Positions 21,620 to 32,516 of a stretch of 64,000 nucleotides of DNA are shown here, piece after piece. Location of the stretch: assembly GCA_036365455.1 (NCBI GenBank), contig JAWQUS010000011.1:6654001-6718000 (forward strand), given 5' to 3'. Source of the DNA: Macrosoma leucophasiata (Eukaryota; Arthropoda; Insecta; Lepidoptera; Hedylidae). Below the pieces are notes generated by a model that saw only the letters and a program-made list of their open reading frames with translations, was not told the origin of the DNA and made no database searches. The translations under genes and the position numbers were made by a program. Numbering within the stretch: the stretch's first letter is position 1; each line of letters begins with the position of its first letter.

Positions 21620-21898
21620 CGTAACTTCACGCTTGTAATCCCAATTCAATCATACATGCAAACGCCCACGATTCGCCGGTTACGTTTTCGCCCATGTAAC
21701 AGGTGGCGAGCCTAACATATCCGGGCACATTACCAAACTTCGAGGTACTGGGAAACTTCCAGAAAATGGAAAAATCCCAATAGAACCAGAGATAAAGAAT
21801 TTTACACCGTTATCTCTAATATCCCCCGACACGGGAATCGAACCCGGGGCCCCAGTGTGGTAGTAGTGGCCTGCTACTACTAGGCTACTGAGGCAGTT
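21620..21898 (-). mobile_element. SINE-1 copy in ZP intron
   Basis: Minus-strand SINE-1: GTAACTTCACGC at the 3' end, B-box complement GGGAATCGAACCC, and head CTACTAGGCTACTGAGGCAG. It is slightly diverged, and part of the 3' region (GAAGGGGTAGGCAGAGG) is lost. Confidence 0.9.
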
Positions 21899-22193
21899 AG
21901 TTAGTTGGATATGTAACGAATACAAATTTTATGTTTTATCAAAGTTTACTGCTAAGCAGCATAATACAATGTATTTACTAATTTCAATTTGACTTTAGCT
22001 ATCACATTTTTAGAAACCAAATCAAAGTCAAATATTTCTTTAAATTGTTTCTATAAAAACATTTACAATATATCACTCTGTGATGTGATATATATCACTC
22101 TCGAATGTGTTATTGCGCCAAATACAACAAAATATAAAAATACACCTGATAGAGCCATCACCAGTAACCCAAGCCGTTGCGTTGCAAACTCAC

Positions 22194-22370
22194 CTCTAAA
22201 ATCCAACTGCACAACGTCCAAATCGGCTATAACCATCGGCGGCTTGGACGCTGTCTTCTCGTAATCGTTGAACCATTCACACCGCAGTCTCTTCGCCTCA
22301 TCCCACACCTCCAGCAGGTCCTTGTCGTATTGCACCACCACCGTGTTCTCATAGAACTGGCCGTGGAGGT
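22194..22370 (-). CDS. ZP-domain protein, coding exon c
   Basis: Acceptor CATGTTTCAG and donor GAG|GTGAGT are both good. The 177 bases hold 58 codons plus split codons and join exon b (KP|D|LHGQ) to exon d (FR|G|DNV). The encoded stretch runs from LHGQFYENTVVVQYDKDLLE through RLRCEWFNDYEK to DLDVVQLDFR. The pattern of a tyrosine-rich strand, VQYD and a cysteine followed by W is that of the ZP-N half in insect ZP proteins, which build apical extracellular matrix and anchor cuticle. The intron to exon d is only ~0.94 kb and holds a SINE-1. Confidence 0.92.
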
Positions 22371-22685
22371 CTGAAACATGGAGTTACATATATCACAAAC
22401 CGTTTTCTTCTGGTTCTAGATTATCTATTCTGTGATTCTAGTAAGCTCTTAGGAGCTTCATATGAATCATAGACGATAACCTTATAATCGCTATCGCTTT
22501 AATGTCGCCTATTGGTGGCACTAAAGGATAAGATAAAAGCACACGATCACAAAAGCGATTGGACTAGGCGGTCGAGTCGCTGCTGTCATGCTGTGAATGA
22601 GATTTGATTGGATTTGATTATAGCTTTGCATGGCCAATACGAAATAACAAGAGTAGGTTATAGGTTGAAATCAATGATCAATAAT

Positions 22686-23045
22686 AATAATAATGGCAAC
22701 CCATTAGACGTCCGACTGCTGGGCACGAGTCTCTTCCCTTTTTTTGGAGAGAGGCCTGGAGCTTACTCCACCACGCTGCTCCAATGCGGATTGGTGGAGG
22801 TGGGTGGGTTAGTGGCCAACCCGCTGCCGGATGTTTTCAAACCGCCCATAAGGCCTCTGACAAGGTTTAACGACTGCTATCCATCGATAGCAACCGGGAC
22901 CGACGGCTTAACGTGCCCTCCGAAGCACGGAATCGCGCATTTAATTTCCCACTAGCGGTCACCCATCACACTACCCGACCGCGCCCGCAGTACTTAACCG
23001 AGTAGATCGTTTACGATCTACACCAGCCGCTGGGCCATGCGCGCT
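22686..23045 (-). mobile_element. SINE-5S, full-length copy with 15-bp target duplication
   Basis: On the minus strand it starts AGCGCGCATGGCCCAGCGG. About 50-100 bases in, it carries GGTTAAG, CGGGCGCGGTC and GATGGGTGACCGC, in the order and almost the spacing of the 5S rRNA internal promoter. The body is ~250 bp and the 3' end is GCCCAGCAGTCGGACGT followed by (ATT)n. Flanking direct repeats TCAATGATCAATAAT at 22671-22685 and 23046-23060 are exact, which proves retroposition. Confidence 0.9.
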
Positions 23046-23258
23046 TCAATGATCAATAATTTAAGGTAAAGAAAACGTCCATAGCTGGACCGAAGTCCCC
23101 TTAAGATTAGAGGGAACTTCTCCTTTAGTTATCATTGTCCTCAAATTCTGGTTGCCTGGAAGAAATTGCTGTATAGCAATAAGGCCGCCATTTGCTTTTT
23201 CTGTAGTTTTATGTAATTGTTAACTCCTTTGGTGTGTAATAAAGTGTATTATTATTAT

Positions 23259-23345
23259 AGGTTAGTATCCCACTGCAGAATCGTTTCGGTCATCCAGATA
23301 TGCTGCAAATCTATTTTTTACGCATATTTATAATCTAGAGAATAT
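23259..23345 (+). mobile_element. MITE-2, half copy interrupted by mariner
   Basis: Matches the complement of the complete MITE-2 at 58289-58439, from AGGTTAGTATCCCACTGCAG to TAATCTAGAGAATATA, where the mariner begins. The other half was not recovered beyond the mariner. Confidence 0.75.
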
Positions 23346-23346
23346 A

Positions 23347-24630
23347 ATAGGTTGGGGAAAAAGTCTATTCGCATTATAGTATGTATGAACTTGTAATAAA
23401 ATCTCTTTGGCTGTAGTATTTGTATCTGGCTGGTTTTGGTATCATTGAAAGTTAACATTTTAAAGAACATAATTCCAAATTCAAATTAGGCAAATGTGTG
23501 ATTTTCATTTGTTTTTCGTACTGTCAAGATGAGTGAATCTAATGAAGAAATTCGATACATTTTAAAATTTTACTACAAAAAAGGTAAAAATGCAAAGCAA
23601 GCAGCAAAAAAAAATTGCGATGTTTATGGACCTAGTGCAGTGTCTGTGAGAGTAGCACAAATTTGGTTTAAGCGTTTTCAATCCGGAAATTTTGATGTCA
23701 AAGATGTACCTCGCTCTGGTCGCCCTATTACGGATAAAATGGATGCCATTTTTGAAAAAGTGGAGCAAGATCGACATATCAGTAGTTACGACGTAGCTGA
23801 AGAACTGAGAATTGATCACGAAACAGTTTTGGCGCATTTGAAAAAAGCTGCGTACAAAAAAAAGCTCGATATTTGGGTACCTCACGAGCTCACTGAAAGA
23901 AACCTAATGAACCATGTACTCATTTGTGATTCTTTATTACGACGTAATGAAACCGAATCATTTTTGAAGAAGCTGATAACTGGTGATGAAAAGTGGATCA
24001 CGTACGACAAGAACGTGCGATAAAGGTCGTGGTCAAAGGCCGGTCAAGCTTCACAGACTGTGGCGAAACCCGGGTTAACTCGCAATAAGGTCATGTTGTG
24101 TGTGTGGTGGGATTGGAAGGGCATTATTCATTATGAGCTATTATCACCAGGCAGGACTATCGATTCTGAACTCTACTGCGAACAACTGATGAGATTAAAG
24201 CAAGAAGTTGAGAGAAAGCGGCCGGAATTGATCAACAGAAGGGGTGTGGTGTTTCATCATTATAACGCTAGACCTCACACATCTATAGCCACTCACCAAA
24301 AATTAAGAGAGTTTGGCTGGGAGGTGTTAATGCATCCGCCGTATAGTCCTGATCTTGCACCTTCAGATTTCCACCTGTTTCGGTCTCTTCAGAATGCCTT
24401 ATGCAATGTTAGGTTAACATCACGAGAGGACTGCCAAATCCACTTGTTGCGGTATTTTGATGAGAAGTCCCAAAATTTTTATAGCAATGAGATCATGTCC
24501 CTACCTACAAGATGGCAAAAGGTTATCGAACAAAATGGTACATACATACTTTAGTTAAATTTAAATAAACTATATTAAAAAAATTTTTGAATTGTCTTAA
24601 AAATGCGAAGAAACTTTTTCCCCAACCTAT
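23347..24630 (+). mobile_element. Full-length mariner element
   Basis: About 1.28 kb. Ends are ATAGGTTGGGGAAAAAGT at left and the inverted match ACTTTTTCCCCAACCTAT at right (24613-24630), with imperfect repeat continuing to ~28 bp. A+T-rich TA-containing flanks fit TA target choice. It encodes one transposase, now broken. Confidence 0.93.
23529..24554 (+). pseudogene. Mariner transposase, one nonsense codon and a catalytic Asp-to-Tyr change
   Basis: A single frame of 341 codons, the usual mariner length, except for TAA at 24021-24023. The N-terminal helix-turn-helix region includes RVAQIWFKRFQSGNFDVKD, and WVPHELTE is the family linker. Of the D,D34D catalytic residues, D153 (GDEKW) and D280 (YSPDLAPSD) remain. 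The second is tyrosine at residue 245 (24261-24263, HHYN instead of the HHDN seen in the fragment at 9600-10363). The motif layout fits the cecropia-like subfamily (inference). Even if the stop were bypassed, the active site would be incomplete. Confidence 0.93.
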
Positions 24631-25259
24631 ATATCTACTCGGTTGCCTATCAAAAATGGCCGCTAGAATTTTTACATTTTTTTTGGGAAAAAAATTTTTT
24701 TTTCTTATTTTTTCAATAACATATCGTCCACTTCACGGCAATTACTCGTATATAGACTGAAAAAGCACGGCTGCCGTTGCGTCATTACCACCCCACAAAT
24801 AAGCCACGACGATCGGACATTATACATATTTTACAAACTATCTGAAATAGTCAATTACCAACGCACTATAGAAATTCCAAGATATATCTTGTTAATTGAT
24901 ACGTAACAAATTCTAAGAAACAAATTTTAATAGATAGATAGCAATGATAACTCGCGACTTAGATCTCAATGTAAATTCCTTTACCTACTCGTTTAAAGAA
25001 TGTGAGAACATCTTGATGTCGATCTTAAATGTTGAATTATTTAATTCTTAACTTTAGTATGTTACTAAACCAGAATTATAAACATTAAGGGTATCAGATT
25101 TCATATTTCAAAAGAAATGTATGAATAGCAAATGTCTTTCTGGTTTTTCGTGGTAGAAAATCTTATAAATATAATTCTCATGTCACAGTTTTCGTAACCA
25201 AATTTCTCCGAGGTGACTTGACCGTGTCCCATAATTATTATTTTGGTCTTTTAGATTTG
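24631..25259. other. No feature recognised in ZP intron
   Basis: A+T-rich unique sequence. Confidence 0.4.
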
Positions 25260-25350
25260 GAAAAATGGAAAGAAAAATGTTACTTTAGATGGGACTTAAA
25301 CCACTGAGATTAGTAGTCCAGTCGCTCTCCCAATAAGGCTACCAAAGTCC
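25260..25350 (-). mobile_element. SINE-2, diverged copy lacking its tail
   Basis: The complement shows GTAGCCTTATTGGGAGAGCG (A-box side), GTGGTTTAAGTCCC (decayed B-box) and TTTTTCTTTCCATTTTT. The 3' tail is missing. Confidence 0.6.
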
Positions 25351-25879
25351 ACTAGTGACTATTGATTGGGACATCAAATTCCGCCTGAAGATATATTTTT
25401 TTAATAATTTTAATTATGATTTGTTTATATGTATAATCGTTAAGGAGATATCAGAAAAGATAGTAGACTGGCGGAGTTTGCTAAATCAGCTAACAAAGGG
25501 ACGAAATAAAGTTATGACTTTAAAAAAAATGTTAAAAAAAAAACTGGAATAAAACAGATCAAGTGGTTCACATGCCCATTAAATAAACCTACAAGCGAGC
25601 AATCTAAGAAAACAAACAGCATGACACAATCTTAATTTAACTAGACATCAAGAATTTGTTGAAAGTTCATGGTTCCCATAAAAAATATTTAAATAATGCG
25701 AACTGAAGAAGAGCCTTGCGGTTTGTCATCGAACTTTGCTGAAGAAGGAGGTTGCGGCAGCGAAGCAACAATATACATTATTTGAAATTTCAAACGATAT
25801 AAATACGTATTAAAACTAGTCACAGTCTCGCAGAAGATTCCAAATAAAAACGTTTAATTTTTAAATCCTTATTATTGCT
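25351..25879. other. No feature recognised in ZP intron
   Basis: A+T-rich. A short open frame at 25355-25552 has a lysine-rich end from an A run and is not protein-like. Confidence 0.4.
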
Positions 25880-26700
25880 AGGGCTATACGCGGATGAACT
25901 GACACAAAAAGTTGCAGTCGTTCGAAGAACGCGGATCGGACCAGAAGGCGAATCCCGCGAATCAGCAACCGATTCTCATCCTTAAGCGCTTCCAGCGAAC
26001 TATCTTTCGTTGTAGCCATCCATTAATCTATAGATCAGCGAACACCTCCTCTAAACTCTATTTCCTCGCAGATAAAATAGATTTTCCATTGTCAAAATTG
26101 AGGCGCGCGACATCTGCACCGGAGCATTTAGAGTCGCAAGTTAGTTATGGCGGGAAGGAAATGCTCCGGGAGTCAGATTCAGGGCGTCTCGGCGGTTGGT
26201 GTTGAGGGAAAATGAGCTTTGAGCGCATTGCAATGCAGTCCGTTGGGTGGCGGTTCCGAGAAACAATGCGCGCGCAATGTTCGCAGAATGAGCGGGTCGC
26301 TTCGTCCGTTATACCCTACACTATCCATAGTAGAACTAGGAATCGGAAAGAAAAACTCACTTTACTTTGTTAAAATGGTACCGACGTGCCGTTTGCGCTG
26401 GCCGATCGGGATTTATTGCGAAATTGTTACGAATCACCGATAATTACTTACCAAGAAGTTGGTGGTCGCCGTTTGTCGGCGTCAGTTGATTTCGTGATGT
26501 GTTTTTATATGAGCTTTATTGATGGATTGGGCAGTTAAAGGAAATGTCAAATGAAACAGCAATATATCTAATGTCCGAAACCGGTTCAAAGAGTGGACAA
26601 TCGTGGATGATGCAGACGGTGGCATCCCGATAAAGCGCTGAATCTGATATTGCCTCTAGATGGGGCTCGGACGAAGAATATTCCCTCAGACCGCCGGAAA
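25880..26700. other. Higher-GC unique tract in the 10.8-kb ZP intron
   Basis: No repeat family seen elsewhere in the window matches this. It is clearly less A+T-rich than its surroundings, with GC-rich words such as GAGGCGCGCGACATCTGCAC and CAATGCGCGCGCAATGTTCG. The open frames here do not look like protein. It could be an intronic regulatory region, an alternative first exon, or an unrecognised old element. Confidence 0.35.
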
Positions 26701-27233
26701 AATATGACAGTTGATTTCTTATGGTTCTTGGACCCTATATGGCTCATTTGCTGCTTTAGAGAACATAAACATTTTCCATCTTTGTCAATCCTTGTGTCTC
26801 TGAACTATGTTTACGATAGAAATGCTATTACCTCATGTGTAATTTGCCGATTGAAGAATTCCTAAAAATATTAGTTAGGTAAGAACTGGATTACCTACTC
26901 GTTGATTAAAATGCACTAAAAAGAGCGAATTACATCGTAAGTTGTACTCGTTGTGGCGTATAATTCGATTTTTAATTACCGCTCTTACACCCATTGACGG
27001 ATGACCGCATGCCACTCAACCGTTATGTTATCTGAAGAATTTCCGTAACTCGAAGTGCGTATTATGATGGTGGTCGGATATTTCTCAATCGCGCCTGAAA
27101 TTATTGCTTCCTTGACTTCTTAATGAAAATGTTAAAGCGAAAACGATTGTTATTTATGCTTTCTTCGTCATTAATCAACCGTCAAAAATACGCTGGTGCA
27201 ACTAATTTGGCAGCCACTGCTAAAGTTAATATA
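26701..27233. other. No feature recognised in ZP intron
   Basis: Moderately A+T-rich unique sequence. Confidence 0.35.
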
Positions 27234-27457
27234 ACTGGTGGTAGAGCTCCAGTGACGGAGCTCGCGGGCGTAGGCACCACCGTATTATCTAATATACTTC
27301 CCGTTAAATGGTAGTGTCACAGCACTATCGTGTTCTAGGGAGTGGCAACGCCTCTACATTTTGATCTTGGTCTTGTGTGGATGTCTATAGGCTGCAGTCA
27401 TCACTTAACATCAATGTGAACAGCATGCTTGTTTGCACTTCCATTTCATAAAAAAAA
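27234..27457 (+). repeat. Rep-A with internal deletion
   Basis: Starts ACTGGTGGTAGAGCTCCAGT. About 60 bases between GTGTTC and GGAGTGG are missing. Ends in poly(A), directly followed by an oppositely oriented copy. Confidence 0.88.
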
Positions 27458-27460
27458 TAC

Positions 27461-27637
27461 AATTCACATTGGTGGTAAGTAAATATACTGCAGCCTAAAA
27501 ATCCAAGGTTTCAATATATGTACCTATAGGTATGCGCTGCCACTTCTAAGGTCTGTTATGCCTCAATGTGGAAAATTAGAAGGCCGTAAGTACATTACCA
27601 CTTGACCGGAATAGGATAGCGCTAAATACTACAATTT
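27461..27637 (-). repeat. Rep-A, diverged, tail-to-tail with the previous copy
   Basis: CACATTGGTGGTAAGTAAAT through GACCGGAATAGGATAGCGCT; the 5' ~90 bases are missing. Confidence 0.7.
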
Positions 27638-29530
27638 TGCATTCCGTGGTACTAAGCCCTCCAGTACCCACAAATGCCCACAATAAACAACCGCCGTTTT
27701 GAAAATATTCAACCATATAACACAATGATCCATACCCTTCCATTGAACTCTATGGATCTATACAGAGCCTCACTGTCTTATATCGGAACACTTAGCTCAG
27801 TAGGTGGTAAACTGGTAACATATAATTATGTTATTACATCCGTAATAACATCACACCACGTTTTTCCTACCGTAGTCGGCTATTAAACTGTCGTAACTTA
27901 ATATTATTAACACCAAGTAAAAGGTTATACCGTTTAATCTGATTTTTATTCACACCATGAGAAAACATGCACATGAGACTCGGCTTTAGCAAACAAGCAA
28001 ACTTGACCCGAGAGCATATTAAAATTTGTAACTCGATTGACATCAATATGAAAACCACTTCGCAGTGCATTGCCGTATTTCTAAAATGATGGTAATTATC
28101 ATATGCCGTTAAAAAAGCAGTGTACTACAAAATGGCTTTTAAAATGATGATCACTGTGTTACATAAAATGCACTCATAGCTAACCTTAATATTCACATAC
28201 GTGCCACAGGCTGCGATATTGATACTCATCGTTGTAATTTAAGTACACGATTAACATTTTTAAGATCTAAAAATTGGAAAGTGTTCCTCCAAACCCGGAG
28301 TTTGGATGTAAGTTCGATGAATAGTCTTACCCCCTTTATAACATGAGATAGAAAAAAATCATAAGGAAAATTGCCTAAGATTATAAGATTTCAAAATTCA
28401 AGATTGAAGAACTGAACCTTTGAAAAAAATTACTCACGTACCTATACATAACATGTGAAACAAGTCTTGCTTTTCCAAAGTTGGATTAAAATTCTATTTC
28501 GGGACCAACATCTTGACGTTACTCAGGTCTCATCCATTAGAAGGCAAACCACGCCTTTCAGTGCTTAACCTTAATGTCTGCTCCTAGCACCTGCACTTCC
28601 TGTCATCATCAGTCTTTATAATCAAGTCCCATTGAAATAGACTGAGTTAAGTAGTGTCCTACGCTTATTTTGGCCTACACACTACACAAAAACATCTCGG
28701 TACACAAAACATTTCTTTTTCTAAGGACTTTAAAACGAGTCTCTATGTCAGACGCCTTATATTTTTTTATAATTTCAAAATGAGTATTTTGGAAGTTAAC
28801 AGCAGCTAAGTCATTAATTTTATATTTCCAAATTTCGTTTTGTGTAGGGCGAAACACACGCGTAAATACCCTCAGTAATAAAATGGCATAATTTGAAGAA
28901 GGCATTTTGAGAAATCGTGTTTGAAAATCTGAATTCTCCTTCCAACTTATTAATGGACAAGTTTTTGGTCATATAAGAGTGCAAAACATAAATTGTACAA
29001 TATTTGAGCGGTCCGCTTTCGAAAAGTATGGGCACATTACTGATTTCGACTTTGAAACATCCAAAACGGACGACTAGTGCGGAGAGTGATAGTGTGATAG
29101 AGACACAAATACAGTAAACAATTATTGTGTATTTTTCTCTCTCTGGCGCTAAACATTAGCACGATAGCATTCAAAATCTCAGTTAACAAAAAAATACTTA
29201 TACCCTTCTATTATTGAGAAGTCACGGCTGTAGTAGACTAGTAAACCTGCGGTGCCGAGCTAGTACACTCACTATTTACTTATTTGACAAATGAATGGAA
29301 ACCTGCATACATACCAGTACTATTTCCGTCCACAAATGTCTCTTCGGCGTTCAAAACCGGCGTCGGCATATGGATGTTTTCTTTGAAAATATTGATTTAG
29401 GTATCGAGATGCGCATTTAACATTCTTTCTTGTGATAATATATTAGAAGTGTACATTTTTAAGCATGTTTCGATAAATACAAAAGTTTCAGGATTCTGTT
29501 GAAGCGTTATAGGAGTAGTCCAGTTACGCA
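27638..29530. other. No gene supported in ZP intron
   Basis: A+T-rich unique DNA. Two overlapping minus-strand open frames at 28675-29035 have somewhat protein-like composition but no recognisable motif, so no gene is called. Confidence 0.4.
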
Positions 29531-29776
29531 TAATAATAATGGCAACCCATTATACGTCCCACTGCTGGGCCCGAGTCCCTCCGCTTTTTTGGGGGGAGGT
29601 CTGGAGCTTACTCCGCCACGCTGCTCCGATGCGAATTGGTGGAGGTAGGTGGGTTAGTGGCCAACCCGCTTTCGTAAGTTTTCAAACCGGCTATGAGGCC
29701 TCCGACAAGGTTTAAAGACTGCTATCTATCGATAGCAACCGGGACCAACGGCTTAACGTGCCCTCCGAAGCATGGA
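29531..29776 (-). mobile_element. SINE-5S, 5'-truncated copy
   Basis: Has the (ATT)n tail, the 3' body and the CGTTAAGCCGTTGGTCCCGG segment, but stops before the 5S-like head, as expected for incomplete reverse transcription. Confidence 0.88.
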
Positions 29777-29944
29777 AGGCCATAAATAATATCTGAGATG
29801 ACTGCGCTTTTGCTATTCAATATCAAAAAATCGAAAGAATAAATTCAATAAATCCGTTATCGGAATGGAATTCTATGAAATTATATCCAACTAGCGGCCC
29901 GCCCCGGCTTCGCACGGTGCAATGTTGCCTTGCCTACCCTCTCC

Positions 29945-31290
29945 TATTCGTCTTCATCATTTAAGCCGAAAGACGTCCACTGCTGAACAAAAGCCTCCCC
30001 CAAAGAATGCCACAAGAATGGTCCTGGGCCGCCCTCATCCAACGCTTGCCCGCGACCATCACCAGGTCGTCGATCCACCTCGTGGGGGGCCTGCCTACGC
30101 TTCGTCTTCCGGTACGCGGTCGCCACTCCAGAACTCTTCTGCCCCAACGGCCGTCAGTTCTGCGAGCTATGTGCCCTGCCCACTGCCACTTGAGTTTCGC
30201 TATTCGGTGGGCTATGTCGGTTACTTTGGTTCTCATGCGGATCTCCTCGTTTCAGATTCGATCTCGCAGAGAAACTCCGAGCATAGCACTCTCCATTGCT
30301 CTCTGAGTGACCTTTAGCCTTCTTATGAGGCCCATAGTGAGCGACCACGTTTCAGTTCCATATGTCATCACTGGCAACACACATTGGTCAAAGACCTTCT
30401 TCTTCAGACACTGCGGTAAATTGGACGAGAAGATATAACGCAGCTTCCAGAACGCTGCCCACCCGAGTTGGATTCGGCGATTGACCTCTTTCTCGAAGTT
30501 GGACCTACCTAACTGGACCGTTTGTCCCAGTTATACATAATCGTCAACAACTTCGAGTGCTGTACCCTCGACCATAACAGGAGTGGGCGTAACGAGGACA
30601 TTCGACATGATCTTCGTCTTGTCCATGTTCATTTTAAGACCCACTCGTTGGGAGGCCCTACTGAGGCCATTGAGCATTGTGCCAAGGTCTTCCAGGGTCT
30701 CAGCCATGACTACGATATCATCCGCAAATCGGAGGTGGGAGATGTACTCGCCGTTAATGTTGATGCCGAGTCCGTTCCAGTCCAGAAGCTTGAAGACATC
30801 TTCTAATGCAGTGGTGAACAGTTTCGGAGATATGACATCTCCCTGTCTTACACCTGGCTGCAGTTGGATAGGTTTCGAGCTCTGGTCCTGAAGGCGAACC
30901 GACATAGTGGCGTTTTCGTACAAGCTCCTTAGCACCTCGATGTATCGGTAGTCGACTTGGCACCTCTGGAGTGACTGTAGCACAGCCCAAATCTCGACCG
31001 AATCGAAGGCTTTCTCATAGTCCACAAACGCTAGACAGAGGGGCTGGTTATACTCTTCTGTCTTCTGTATAACTTGCCGCAGAGCGTGTATGTGGTCTAT
31101 GGTGCTAAAACCTTTATGGAACCCGGCTTGTTCGGGAGGCTGGAAGTCGTCGAGTCTGCGAGATAGACGGTTTGTAATCACTCTCGAAAACAGCTTATAG
31201 ACATGACTTAGAAGTGCGATGGGCCTATAGTTCTTAAGAAGGGTATTGTCACCTTTTTTTGAAGAACAGTACCACCACACTTCTGTGCCA
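29945..31290 (-). pseudogene. RTE-type LINE, 5'-truncated reverse transcriptase with frame breaks
   Basis: On the minus strand: KKGDNTLLKNYRPIALLSHV, motif A AFVDYEKAFDSVE, PGVRQGDVISPKLF, FADDIVVMAET in place of YADD, and then, after a stop near 30529, LKVTQRAMESAMLGV, QWAGHIARRTDGRWGRRVLE and DLVMVAGKRWMRAAQ. These are features of the endonuclease-reverse transcriptases of the RTE clade common in Lepidoptera. The endonuclease is missing; a frameshift in a run of A near 31262, the stop at ~30529 and later frame changes inactivate it. The end CAGCAGTGGACGTCTTTCGG then TGATGAAG is shared with the copy at 43423. Confidence 0.9.
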
Positions 31291-31382
31291 CGCCTGTGGC
31301 GTTTTGCCCTCGGATATGACGGAATTTCGTGACGGATTCGTCTTAGCGTGATAGATAGAGATAGATATAGCCTATTGTCTTC

Positions 31383-31736
31383 CTCGATATCTTTTATAGT
31401 TTAGGCAGCGTACGCAAAATGAGTAACTTTTCTGGTTGATTTTTTACACCTTGTGTCTGAAAAACGCAAATATCTTACGGAACCCTATTTTTTCAAAAAT
31501 AAAATATAGCCTATGTTACCTGTGGACAATGTAGCTTTCGAATAGTGAAATAAACTATAAAAGATATTCCTCGATATCTTTTATAGTTTAGGCAGCGTGC
31601 GCAAAATAAGTAACTTTTCTGGTTGATTTTTTACACCTTGTGTCTGAAAAACCCAAATATCTTACGGAACCCTATTTTTTCCAAACTAAAATATAACCTC
31701 TGTTACCCGTGGATAATGTAGCTGTCGAATAGTGAA
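31383..31736. repeat. Tandem duplication, two ~175-bp units
   Basis: CTCGATATCTTTTATAGTTT to TTTCGAATAGTGAAA appears at 31383-31550 and again at 31569-31736, joined by AAACTATAAAAGATATTC. Differences between units are few. It lies in the repeat split by the RTE. Confidence 0.85.
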
Positions 31737-32213
31737 AGAATTTTTAAAATCGGTCCAGTAGTTATTGAGCCTATTCAATACAAACAAACAAACAAACAAA
31801 AAAAATATTACCTCTTTATAATATTAGTTTTGATAAGTGTATCCTTTATGTCGTACAGGCCAAATCATTTAAACGTTTTATTACCTACAAGAGATACCGA
31901 AAGGGAATTATTAACGAATTTCACACTATCGCATCATTATTTACTTCAAAGCGGAACCACTGGATGTTGTGTTTATCTTTTGGAATTAACGTCCCATAAC
32001 GGAAATGAAGTGAGCTTTAGTATGTTATTTGTTTTATTTATTATGACATTTTAAAAATAATTTAACATTAAGTTTGCTTACGGTGTTGATGGTTCGTTTG
32101 CTATGATGATAACCCGCCCGAGGTTCGTACGTGTGCTTTTTAATTGCTAATGAAAACATAAGGCGTATATTTAGCAAAAGCCTCATAATTCAAGAGATGT
32201 AAAAGTTAAGTAT

Positions 32214-32503
32214 AACTGCCTCAGTTGCCTAGTGGTAGCAGGCCACTACTATTACGCTGGGGTTCCGGGTTCGATTCCCGGGTCGGGGATATTAGAGATA
32301 ACGGTGTAAAATCCTTTATCTCTGAATCTATTGGGATTTTTGTATTTTCTGCAAATTTGGTAATGTGCTCGGAGATATCAATAGGCTCGCCACCTGTTAC
32401 ATGGGCCAAAACGTAACCGAATCGTGGGTGTTCGCATGTATGATTGAATGCATTCATTTATCTCTGCCTACCCCTTAGGGGATTACAAGCGTGAAGTTAC
32501 GTT
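32214..32503 (+). mobile_element. SINE-1 copy with 10-bp target duplication
   Basis: Head TGCCTAGTGGTAGCAGGCC and GGTTCGATTCCCGGG, end GAAGTTACGTT. Direct repeats TAAAAGTTAA at 32200-32209 and 32504-32513 flank it. Confidence 0.9.
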
Positions 32504-32516
32504 TAAAAGTTAAAAT

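Larger units (their letters stand above)
29890..31830. repeat. Helitron-like/lepidopteran repeat split by an RTE insertion
   Basis: CTAGCGGCCCGCCCCGGCTT at 29890 is the GC-rich end. After the RTE, 31310-31830 continues with CGTGACGGATTCGTC, AAAATATAGCCTATGTTACC and a terminal TTTATAATATTAGT. The two sides therefore look like one older repeat interrupted by the LINE. Confidence 0.5.

Noticed and set aside
22608..22955. 115-codon plus-strand frame, similar to frames at 33571 and 43920
   Set aside because: It recurs because it lies in SINE-5S copies; not a gene family.
22960..23045. Genuine 5S rRNA gene
   Set aside because: Only the internal promoter region resembles 5S; the 5' and 3' stem halves do not, and the unit repeats as a SINE.
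23562..23885. 107-codon minus-strand frame
   Set aside because: Antisense to the mariner transposase.
29922..30317. 131-codon plus-strand frame rich in proline and serine
   Set aside because: Antisense to the RTE reverse transcriptase; the same shadow appears at 43408-43770.
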